A DNA stretch of 5,324 nucleotides, taken from assembly GCA_024636425.1 (NCBI GenBank), contig JAGXHB010000178.1, positions 1 through 5,324 on the forward strand, read 5' to 3'. Shown piece by piece: positions 1 through 5,324 of this stretch (the stretch's first letter is position 1; each line of letters opens with the position of its first letter). The stretch is from Roseobacter sp. Its GTDB lineage: Bacteria; Pseudomonadota; Alphaproteobacteria; Rhodobacterales; Rhodobacteraceae. A program made the position numbers and the translations under genes. The notes beneath the pieces are model-generated. The model saw nothing but the letters and a program-made list of their open reading frames with translations, searched no databases and was not told the origin of the DNA.

Positions 1-85
1 CCCAAGGGGCATATCCCAGACCCACGACAGGCATGAACACCGTGGCGAACGCCACGAACAGAAGCGACCGGATCCACTGCAGCAT
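1..85 (-). CDS. 5' end of a probable lysophospholipid acyltransferase gene (partial)
   Basis: Only the first 28 codons are present; the gene runs off the left edge. The translation begins MLQWIRSLLFVAFATVF and continues to GYAPW. This is a short amphipathic start followed by one hydrophobic segment (about residues 7-25), as expected of a membrane-anchored protein. The start ATG (85-83) shares one base with the ftsX stop codon (TGATG). A good Shine-Dalgarno, AAAGGA, lies at 100-95 on the minus strand, about 9 bases upstream, so the start is well supported and translation is probably coupled to ftsX. In Rhodobacterales the gene after ftsX is, from memory, usually a 1-acyl-sn-glycerol-3-phosphate acyltransferase (PlsC family), and such proteins start with a hydrophobic N-terminus. 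The catalytic HX4D motif would lie outside the window, so the function is inferred from context and could be any small membrane protein. Confidence 0.5.
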   Translation of the reverse strand, partial: MLQWIRSLLFVAFATVFMPVVGLGYAPW

Positions 86-990
86 CAGGCGAGGTCCTTT
101 AACGTGCGCCGTGCGGCTGCACCTGTGGCGGCAAAGGCGACTGCCCCTGCCAGAAATGGAACCAGCAACGGGACCAGCCAATGCCACCCCTGAAAGCCAA
201 GACCCGTAAGAAATCCGCCAGCATCCTCCGTACTGGGCAACAGCAGGATCGCGAGCATCCCCAAGGTCGTGCCTGCTGCCGCGCCGGTCAACGCGCGCAA
301 GGTGAAGCGACGGATAAAAGCCTGCGCGATGTAGCCATCCGTCGCCCCCACAAGCCGCAAGACGGCAATCACCTGCGCGTTGGCCGACAGCGCGGCATTC
401 GCTGCCAGCGTGACCATCGCGGCCATGGTGGCGGTGATCAGCAGTGTGGAAATCCAACCAAGCAGTTTCAACCGCGATGCCGCCTTGACCAGAGGCGCGC
501 GCCAGCGGCTGTGGTTATCAAGCACGGCCCCCGGAACTTCGGCAGCCAGCCGCAGGCGCAGACCGTCAGCGTCCATGCCGTCACCATCCTCGATGATCTC
601 GATCAGGCGCGGAACGGGCAGCGCGTCAATCGCGAGTTCGGTGCCGAACCAAGGGGCAAGCAGTTCCTGCTGTTCCACATCGGTCAGCGCGCGGGCGGTC
701 TGCACACCCCTCGTCGTCTCAAGAATCCGCAGGGCCGCTTCCGTTTGCGCAGCGCGCTGATCCACTGGTGCCACGACGCGGATCGTCGCCGTGCGTGCCA
801 GTTCCTGCCCCCACATGTGTGCAAGCCGCCCCGACGCCAGCGACAGCGCCAGCGCAAAGACCGCAAGAAAGGCCATCGTGGCTGCGGCAAACAGCGTCAG
901 TTGTGCTGTGAACCCCGAGCGGGGCACCACACGGTCGGCTTGCCGGTCGCCGTTCCACAGCGCCATCAGCGCGATGCGGAGCATCCTCAT
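85..990 (-). CDS. ftsX: Cell division protein FtsX, membrane subunit of FtsEX
   Basis: FtsX is the inner-membrane subunit of the ABC-type FtsEX complex. In studied species it passes ATPase-driven conformational change to periplasmic or extracellular peptidoglycan hydrolases or their activators at the septum. The 301-residue protein has the family layout: a short cytoplasmic N-terminus (about 1-28), TM1 about 29-53, a large periplasmic loop about 55-172, TM2 about 176-200, TM3 about 232-251 and TM4 about 270-290. The segment after TM2, VIAVLRLVGATDGYIAQAFI (207-226), matches the conserved cytoplasmic loop of FtsX (E. coli has a similar LVGAT stretch). The start ATG overlaps the ftsE stop by four bases (ATGA), with a G-rich stretch (GGGGG) 7 bases upstream. 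The N-terminal tail is shorter than in E. coli FtsX, which is 352 residues. Identity rests on topology, the LVGAT region and the partner gene; the periplasmic loop is poorly conserved in the family, so the hydrolase partner cannot be named. Confidence 0.93.
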   Translation of the reverse strand: MRMLRIALMALWNGDRQADRVVPRSGFTAQLTLFAAATMAFLAVFALALSLASGRLAHMWGQELARTATIRVVAPVDQRAAQTEAALRILETTRGVQTARALTDVEQQELLAPWFGTELAIDALPVPRLIEIIEDGDGMDADGLRLRLAAEVPGAVLDNHSRWRAPLVKAASRLKLLGWISTLLITATMAAMVTLAANAALSANAQVIAVLRLVGATDGYIAQAFIRRFTLRALTGAAAGTTLGMLAILLLPSTEDAGGFLTGLGFQGWHWLVPLLVPFLAGAVAFAATGAAARRTLKDLA

Positions 991-1664
991 AGGTCTGCCC
1001 CCGCAAGTTGGATGCGCCGGTTGGCAATCCGAAGCACGCGGGCCTGCACCTGCGCCTTGGTCGCGCGGATCAACCCCAGATCATGGGTCGCGATCAGGAC
1101 CGTCTTGCCCATCTTGTTCAGCTCGACCAGAAGGCGCAGCAGCCGCTGTGACATTTCCCAGTCGACGTTGCCCGTGGGTTCATCCGCCAGCACCACATCC
1201 GGCGACATGATAACCGCACGCGCCAGCGCCGCACGCTGCCTTTCACCCCCCGAAAGCTCGGGCGGCAGGGCGCTTGCCCGGTTGCTCAACCCGACCCAGG
1301 ACAGCAGTTCCGCAAGATCGGCGTTGTCCGCCCCTTCTTGACGGCCCGAAACGGTCAGCGGCAGGCTGATGTTTTCCGAGACCGGCAGATGGTTGAGGAA
1401 TTGGCAATCCTGATGCACCACCCCGACACGCCGCCGCACCATGGCAATGTCATCACGGCTCAGGCTGCGCACATCATTGCCGAAAAGGCTGACGTGGCCG
1501 GCAGTTGGCAGCAACGCGCCATAACACAGCTTCATCAGCGTGGTTTTGCCCGACCCCGACGGACCCGTCAGAAAGTGAAACGAACCGGGTGCCAACTTGA
1601 CCGATATGTCGGACAAAAGTTCGCCCCCGCCATAGCTGTAAGCCACGTTTTCAAATTCGATCAC
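987..1664 (-). CDS. ftsE: Cell division ATP-binding protein FtsE
   Basis: FtsE is the cytosolic ATPase of FtsEX and powers FtsX-mediated control of septal cell-wall hydrolysis. Using the GTG at 1664, the product is 225 residues, close to the 222 of E. coli FtsE. All ABC-ATPase motifs are visible and intact: Walker A GPSGSGKTT (34-42), Q-loop VHQD with Gln85, signature LSGGERQR (137-144), Walker B VVLADE (157-162, Asp161 and Glu162), D-loop GNVD (165-168) and switch His194 in ATHD. The frame is open much further upstream (to 1931), but the extra 89 residues are not ABC-like and run back into the divergent gene, so I reject that longer start. The GTG has GGGA 7 bases upstream, and the protein then begins VIEFENVAYSY like other FtsE proteins. 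It is the first gene of the leftward operon; the stop overlaps the ftsX start (ATGA). DEPTGNVD replaces the more common DEPTGNLD, a conservative change. Confidence 0.95.
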   Translation of the reverse strand: MIEFENVAYSYGGGELLSDISVKLAPGSFHFLTGPSGSGKTTLMKLCYGALLPTAGHVSLFGNDVRSLSRDDIAMVRRRVGVVHQDCQFLNHLPVSENISLPLTVSGRQEGADNADLAELLSWVGLSNRASALPPELSGGERQRAALARAVIMSPDVVLADEPTGNVDWEMSQRLLRLLVELNKMGKTVLIATHDLGLIRATKAQVQARVLRIANRRIQLAGADL

Positions 1665-1828
1665 TGACGTATCCCGGTTGTTTGGACTGTTGTGCCTCAG
1701 CACCGCTTGGGTTTCAATGCACCGCTTGCCGGGGTTGCCACGAAGATTGCACTTTTCCTGTGGTTTTCTAAGGCATAAGGTTACCTGAACGCGAAAGTTA
1801 TGGGGTTTCAAATGGGTTCGGCCGCGAG
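1665..1828. promoter_or_regulatory. Divergent intergenic region between ftsE and the zinc-ribbon gene
   Basis: This 164-base gap separates two divergent starts, so it should carry the promoters of both the ftsE operon and the zinc-ribbon gene. The clearest rightward candidate is TTGCAC (1747-1752) with a weak TAAGGC (1769-1774) 16 bases later; the -10 match is poor, so I do not assign it firmly. On the other strand only scattered TTGAAA-like -35 elements are seen, without a convincing -10 partner. No CtrA full site (TTAA-N7-TTAA) and no FNR-type palindrome were found by eye. The gap also holds two pairs of short direct repeats and a small upstream reading frame (1800-1832) that ends on the zinc-ribbon start codon. 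Its role as promoter region follows from gene orientation rather than from motifs. Confidence 0.55.
1700..1728. repeat. 10-bp direct repeat GCACCGCTTG, two copies 19 bp apart
   Basis: GCACCGCTTG occurs exactly at 1700-1709 and again at 1719-1728. The 19-bp period is close to two helical turns, so both copies would face the same side of the DNA. They lie 36-64 bases upstream of the ftsE start codon, where a leftward promoter or operator would be expected. The arrangement could be a tandem binding site for a regulator, but no known operator is recognised, and a chance repeat in GC-rich DNA is possible. Confidence 0.35.
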
Positions 1829-2656
1829 ATGAGACTGATCTGTCCAAATTGCGATGCGCAGTATGAGGTCCCGGACGAGGTAATGCCTGCGTCGGGCCGC
1901 GATGTGCAATGTTCGAACTGTGGCCAGACATGGTTTCAGCACCACCCCGATCACATGCCGGAAGACGATCCCGACGATGGATTTATCCTCCCTCCCGTCG
2001 CTGATGATGAAGACGAGGATGATGGGGACGCCTTGCCGCCCCCGGCCACACCCCCGTCGCGTCCTGCGGCCGTCCGCAAGCAGCTTGATCCATCGGTAGC
2101 CGACATTTTGCGCCAGGAGGCCGAGGCCGAGCAGGAAGCCCGCCGCCGCCGTCAGGCCGATGTTCTGGAAAGCCAGCCCGATCTGGGTTTGGACAGCCCC
2201 GATGAACCCGAAGCTGCACAGCGCGCACGGCAGGCGAAGTCGCGGATGGCGCGTCTGCGCGGCGAACAGGATCAGCCGGAACCTGCCGAGGCAGCGCCTG
2301 CCGTCGGATCACGGCGCGACCTGCTGCCCGACATTGAAGAAATCAATTCGACACTGCGGTCCGGATCAGACCGCAGATCAGCAGAAGCTGTTGAACCCCA
2401 CCGTGAATTACAGCCGACAAAGGCCGAGAGCGAACGCCGTGGTTTCAGGCGCGGGTTTCTGGCTGTCGTGCTTCTGGCCGTCATGTTGATCCTGCTTTAC
2501 ACTTTCGCCGTTGAGATTGCGTCCGCCGTTCCGCAGGTTGATCCCTATCTGTCGTCCTATGTGACTTGGGTTGACGGTCTGCGACTGGGGCTGGATACAA
2601 CGCTAAGAAACGTTCTGCAGTGGCTTGACGCCAAGGCGACGCAATCAGGCGGCTGA
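1829..2656 (+). CDS. Zinc-ribbon domain membrane protein of unknown function (MJ0042-type N-terminus)
   Basis: The 275-residue product starts MRLICPNCDAQYEVPDEVMP. The paired cysteines C5/C8 and C28/C31 form the CxxC-19-CxxC pattern of the MJ0042/zinc_ribbon_5 family, expected to bind one zinc ion. A very acidic linker follows (about 41-68, many Asp/Glu), then a Pro-rich patch (70-80), a charged helical stretch (about 88-112, ADILRQEAEAEQEARRRR), a conserved-looking LLPDIEEINSTLR segment (165-177), and one transmembrane helix (about 210-227) preceded by RRGFRRG. By the positive-inside rule the zinc ribbon and linker are cytoplasmic, and the last ~48 residues are periplasmic. The start is fixed by the zinc-ribbon sequence, which begins at the ATG; the Shine-Dalgarno is weak. 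Proteins of this design occur next to ftsE in Rhodobacterales, but their function is not known to me. A regulatory or protein-binding role is possible and is inference only. The gene ends in a terminator. Confidence 0.85.
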   Translation: MRLICPNCDAQYEVPDEVMPASGRDVQCSNCGQTWFQHHPDHMPEDDPDDGFILPPVADDEDEDDGDALPPPATPPSRPAAVRKQLDPSVADILRQEAEAEQEARRRRQADVLESQPDLGLDSPDEPEAAQRARQAKSRMARLRGEQDQPEPAEAAPAVGSRRDLLPDIEEINSTLRSGSDRRSAEAVEPHRELQPTKAESERRGFRRGFLAVVLLAVMLILLYTFAVEIASAVPQVDPYLSSYVTWVDGLRLGLDTTLRNVLQWLDAKATQSGG

Positions 2657-2671
2657 CACCGTCGCCTTTTT
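2633..2671 (+). terminator. Rho-independent terminator of the zinc-ribbon gene
   Basis: AAGGCGACG (2633-2641) pairs perfectly with CGTCGCCTT (2660-2668), giving a 9-bp stem. Inside the 18-base loop, TCAG (2645-2648) and CTGA (2653-2656) can form a further 4-bp stem around a GCGG tetraloop. The stem runs into five T residues (2667-2671). The left arm lies in the last codons of the zinc-ribbon gene and the stop codon is in the inner stem. On the opposite strand the hairpin is not followed by a comparable T-run, so it should act mainly on rightward transcription and protect the convergent gene from read-through. Confidence 0.8.
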
Positions 2672-2690
2672 CCTCTGACCGCTCCGCCCT

Positions 2691-5285
2691 TCAGAACCTG
2701 TCAAGCAGACGGTTCAGGTAATCGCGTTCGACTTCGGGACGCGCAGCTTCGCCCGAGCGGCGGCGGATTTCATCAAGCAATTCGCGCGCGCGGCCATAGG
2801 CGTCGTCGTCAAGCGCAAGATCACCCTCTGAGCCTTGCGCACCATTCGCGCCCTGATCCCGCCCCAGAGGATCCTGACTTTCGGCACGGCGGTCTCCGTC
2901 TGCCGTGCCCTGCCCCGGCTCGTTCTGCTGCTGCTCTTGCGCCATGGCGTCGCCCAAGGCCCGCATCCCTTCGCGCAGGGCTTCCATCGCCTGCGACTGG
3001 TTATCAATCGCGTCCGACATGTCATTCTGCCGCAAAGCTTCCTCGGCGTTGTCCATAGCCCGACCGGCACGGTCCAGCGCACCGCGGGCCGCATCGCCTT
3101 CGGGCGTGCCACCACCGGGCAAGCGCCCTTCCTGCCGACGCAGTTCATCCCGCAAGGCCTGCTGGCGATCCGCGATTGATCCCTGTCCTTGACCCTGCTG
3201 GGTCTGACCCTCGTTCTGGCCGTCGTTCTGGCCGGGCTGCTGCCCCTGACCGGGCTGGTTTTGACCTTGCTGCCCCGGCTGTTCGCCTTCACCTTGTTCT
3301 TGCCCCGGCTGCTGACCCTGCTGGCCGTCAGGATTGAACTGGTCCTGCAAATCGCGGAAGGCCTGATCGCTCAACTCTTGCTGTTCGCGCAATGTATCGG
3401 CCAGACCTTCCATCGCCTGTTGCCCGGGGCTTTGCTGTCCCCCCTGACCCGGCTGGCCTTGGGTGACGCGCATGTTCTCCATCATCTCCTGAAGCTCGCG
3501 CAGCGCTTGCTCCGCTTCTGCCATGCGACCTTGCTCCATCAGCTCCTGAATACGGTCCATCATACGCTGAAGGTCATCTTGGGTCATCTGCATGGTTTCG
3601 CCCTGCTGACCCTGCTGCTGCTCGCCGTCCTGACCTTCCTGCGCCTGCTGTTGTTGCAACTGGCGCATGTATTCGTCAGTCGCGCGGCGCAATTCGTCCA
3701 TCAATTCGGCGATTTCCTCGTCAGAGGCCCCGTTTCGCATCGCTTCGGTCAGACGTTCCTGCGCGCGGCGCATCCTTTCCAGTGAATCGGCCAGCACACC
3801 TTCTTCCAACTCGATAGCGAGATCCCACAGGTCTTCGGCGATGTCGGTCTGCACATCGTCCGTCATGCCATAGCTTGCCAGCACCTCAAGCCGGTCGATC
3901 TGCTTGCGCAGCCGCAACGCGGACGTGGCGGACCGAAAGATATCATCCGGACGATACGCCACTGCCTTCAGGATTTGCGCCAGACGGCTCGCATTGGCCT
4001 TTGACCACAGGATATCGCGGCGTTGTTCGATAACGACGGCCGCCAGCGGGTCGAAAAAGCGACGCCCCGGCAAGGTCATCTCGGTCTGGGCGGTCGTGCC
4101 TTGTTGTTCTGACGCGTCCAGCACGTTGAGGCTGACCAGCACCGGCAGGTTGGCCCACGGGTGTTTTGAAAAATCGTCGATCAGGTTTTCTTCGAATTCG
4201 GTCCGGTCGCCTGCAATCGGCATCGGCAGCGGCACGACAAGTTCGGGGCGCTGGTCAGGGTCGATCGTGAGACCATAGCGCCGGTCTACCGATGCAAGAT
4301 CAAGGCTGATCCGCGCCTCTCCCGCCTCGACCCCGTAATCATCGCGCGCCGCAAAGGGCAGCCGCATTTCGCCCAGTGCTTCGACTTCCGGGTCACCTGT
4401 AATTTCCACGTCGGGGGCCGCATCGGGCAACATGGTCACGTTCCATGTCCTGCCACCCGGTCCATCAATCCCGATTTCGCCGCTTTGATTGACCTTGAAA
4501 TCCAACACCAGCGCGGGGTCTTCATCCTCGACCACACCTGAACCAGAGACGGTTTCGGTGACCGACAGCGCACCGACTTCGCCATAAAGGCGCAAGGTAA
4601 TCAGCGTACCACTGGGCAGGTTGACCGGACCGTCGGGCAAATCCGAGAGATAAAGCGTCGGCCTGCCGGTATAGCGCGGCGGTTCAGCCCAGCCTTCCCA
4701 GACGGGGCCGCTGGCAAGCGCGTCAGCACCCGGCGCAAGGCCTGCGACAGACCCAACACGCCAGACCGACCCAAACACCAGAGCGATGGCAAAAAACAGC
4801 ACCGCAACATAGCGCAGTGCGAAGGGGTCACGCCGCGAGACGCGCAAATCGGCAGGCACGGCCTGCGCCTTTGCTGCACGCTCCGCCATTCGATTCTGGT
4901 GTGCTTTCCAGACCGCCGAGGATGCAGCATCGTCTGCGCCAATCGCCTGCTCATCCATCAGCGCCTGAATAGGACGACCCGGGAGGCTGGCGTCAAGCCG
5001 CGCCAAGGCCTCGATCCGTTTGGGCACGCGGATCTGCCGGAAAGCATAGACCAGTCCTGCCAATGCGCCCGCAAGCACGACGACCGCGACACCGTAGACA
5101 ACGCTCAGCGAGACCAAATCGTGTAGTCCCAGCATCAACCCAGCCGCCACCAGCAGCGTCAAGGTCAACAGCGGCCACAGTGACTGCACAAGCGTCTCGG
5201 CCCACATACCGGCCCATGTCAGCCGCAGCGGCCAGCGGATCTTGTCCAAGCCACGCTTCGGATCATCGCTTGTGAAAAGGGTCAT
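2691..5285 (-). CDS. TIGR02302/DUF4175 family membrane protein with Gln/Gly-rich periplasmic region
   Basis: This 864-residue protein matches the family in length and design: transmembrane helices near the N-terminus and a long low-complexity C-terminal region. Helices are seen at about 34-53, 60-82 and 157-176. The basic loop between TM2 and TM3 (RQIRVPKR at 84-91, RVSRRD at 148-153) suggests that loop is cytoplasmic and residues 177-864 periplasmic. After TM3 comes WEGWAEPPRYTGRPTLYL (196-213), resembling the family's PPxYTG motif, then beta-rich sequence to about 410. A mainly helical, charged region (about 415-545) follows, then alternating Gln/Gly-rich linkers (543-565, 609-623, 651-704, 785-825) and helical blocks. 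The well-conserved tail RARELLDEIRRRSGEAARP (832-850) is followed by a stretch ending LLDRF. The start ATG has a strong Shine-Dalgarno, AAGGGAGA (5302-5295), 9 bases upstream. No enzymatic motif is visible and the function is unknown; an envelope scaffold role is only a guess. The gene is complete, with no frameshift. Confidence 0.9.
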   Translation of the reverse strand: MTLFTSDDPKRGLDKIRWPLRLTWAGMWAETLVQSLWPLLTLTLLVAAGLMLGLHDLVSLSVVYGVAVVVLAGALAGLVYAFRQIRVPKRIEALARLDASLPGRPIQALMDEQAIGADDAASSAVWKAHQNRMAERAAKAQAVPADLRVSRRDPFALRYVAVLFFAIALVFGSVWRVGSVAGLAPGADALASGPVWEGWAEPPRYTGRPTLYLSDLPDGPVNLPSGTLITLRLYGEVGALSVTETVSGSGVVEDEDPALVLDFKVNQSGEIGIDGPGGRTWNVTMLPDAAPDVEITGDPEVEALGEMRLPFAARDDYGVEAGEARISLDLASVDRRYGLTIDPDQRPELVVPLPMPIAGDRTEFEENLIDDFSKHPWANLPVLVSLNVLDASEQQGTTAQTEMTLPGRRFFDPLAAVVIEQRRDILWSKANASRLAQILKAVAYRPDDIFRSATSALRLRKQIDRLEVLASYGMTDDVQTDIAEDLWDLAIELEEGVLADSLERMRRAQERLTEAMRNGASDEEIAELMDELRRATDEYMRQLQQQQAQEGQDGEQQQGQQGETMQMTQDDLQRMMDRIQELMEQGRMAEAEQALRELQEMMENMRVTQGQPGQGGQQSPGQQAMEGLADTLREQQELSDQAFRDLQDQFNPDGQQGQQPGQEQGEGEQPGQQGQNQPGQGQQPGQNDGQNEGQTQQGQGQGSIADRQQALRDELRRQEGRLPGGGTPEGDAARGALDRAGRAMDNAEEALRQNDMSDAIDNQSQAMEALREGMRALGDAMAQEQQQNEPGQGTADGDRRAESQDPLGRDQGANGAQGSEGDLALDDDAYGRARELLDEIRRRSGEAARPEVERDYLNRLLDRF
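3174..3335 (-). repeat. Longest Gln/Gly/Pro-rich low-complexity segment within the DUF4175 gene
   Basis: Residues 651-704 of the large membrane protein are almost entirely Gln, Gly, Pro, Asn and Glu, with recurring PGQ, GQQ and GQN units. The DNA shows degenerate repeats of CAG/CAA-GG codons (read on the plus strand as CTG/TTG-CC). Similar but shorter tracts lie at 3591-3659, 3417-3461 and 2811-2933. Such tracts are a described trait of the family and probably act as flexible linkers between helical blocks; they are also likely sites for length change by slippage. Confidence 0.75.
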
Positions 5286-5324
5286 GCGTGCCGGTCTCCC
5301 TTCGGGCTGACACGCAAAACGCGG
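5282..5324 (-). CDS. Possible 3' end of an upstream gene overlapping the DUF4175 start
   Basis: Reading leftward from the right edge, one frame ends RVLRVSPKGDRHA followed by TGA (5284-5282). That stop overlaps the DUF4175 start codon as ATGA, the same coupling arrangement seen at ftsE/ftsX. Only 13 codons are visible and I do not recognise the protein. In related genomes I would expect an amino-acid biosynthesis gene (such as lysA or argH) nearby, but these residues do not prove it. Alternatively this is untranslated leader sequence carrying the strong Shine-Dalgarno of the next gene. Confidence 0.35.
   Translation of the reverse strand, partial: RVLRVSPKGDRHA

Noticed and set aside
181..1341. 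386-codon rightward open frame antisense to ftsX and ftsE
   Set aside because: It is rich in Arg, Gln and His with no recognisable domain. It is what high-GC antisense of real genes usually looks like, and ftsE and ftsX are certain on the other strand.
1741..1800. CtrA-type cell-cycle site near GGTTACCTGAACGCG
   Set aside because: Only partial TTAC/GTTA half-sites are present, and the TTAA-N7-TTAA spacing is not met on either strand.
1665..1931. 89-residue N-terminal extension of FtsE from an ATG at 1931
   Set aside because: It overlaps the divergent zinc-ribbon gene and its promoter region, its sequence is not ABC-like, and the GTG at 1664 gives the normal FtsE length.
3174..3659. Tandem-repeat array or CRISPR-like repeats
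   Set aside because: The repeats are degenerate, follow the 3-base codon period and are explained by Gln/Gly-rich coding sequence; there are no equal-length repeats with unique spacers.
3189..3785. 198-codon Leu-rich rightward frame that resembles a membrane protein
   Set aside because: Its leucines are the complement of the CAG/CAA glutamine codons in the Gln-rich region of the DUF4175 gene, so the hydrophobic look is an artefact of that composition.

Overview
The window looks like an ordinary chromosomal segment of an alphaproteobacterium, most likely Rhodobacterales (Roseobacter/Rhodobacter type). The reasons are the high GC content, tight gene packing, an alphaproteobacterial-type FtsE/FtsX pair, an MJ0042-type zinc-ribbon membrane protein, and a DUF4175/TIGR02302 protein, a family described from alphaproteobacteria. 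There is no sign of a phage, transposon, CRISPR array, tRNA or rRNA.

Layout. Positions 1-1664 hold a leftward, translationally coupled operon read in the order ftsE, ftsX, then the first 28 codons of a gene that leaves the window, probably a lysophospholipid acyltransferase. The stop/start junctions are ATGA (ftsE/ftsX) and TGATG (ftsX/next gene). Positions 1665-1828 are a divergent intergenic region with short direct repeats and a possible 10-codon upstream ORF. Positions 1829-2656 hold a rightward zinc-ribbon, single-span membrane protein gene. It ends in a rho-independent terminator whose hairpin begins inside the coding sequence. Positions 2691-5285 hold a convergent, leftward gene for an 864-residue membrane-anchored protein with a long Gln/Gly-rich and helical periplasmic region. 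Its start codon overlaps, by ATGA, a possible upstream reading frame at the right edge.

How the genes may work together. FtsE (cytosolic ATPase) and FtsX (membrane subunit) form the FtsEX complex, which in well-studied bacteria regulates peptidoglycan hydrolases during division. The two flanking genes also encode predicted inner-membrane proteins, and the downstream partial gene may act in phospholipid synthesis, so the theme is the cell envelope. The functions of the zinc-ribbon protein and the DUF4175 protein are unknown. A link between them and FtsEX is inference from position only. I found no strong evidence for a new multi-gene system. The best leads are the uncharacterised envelope proteins around ftsEX and the leader region of the zinc-ribbon gene.
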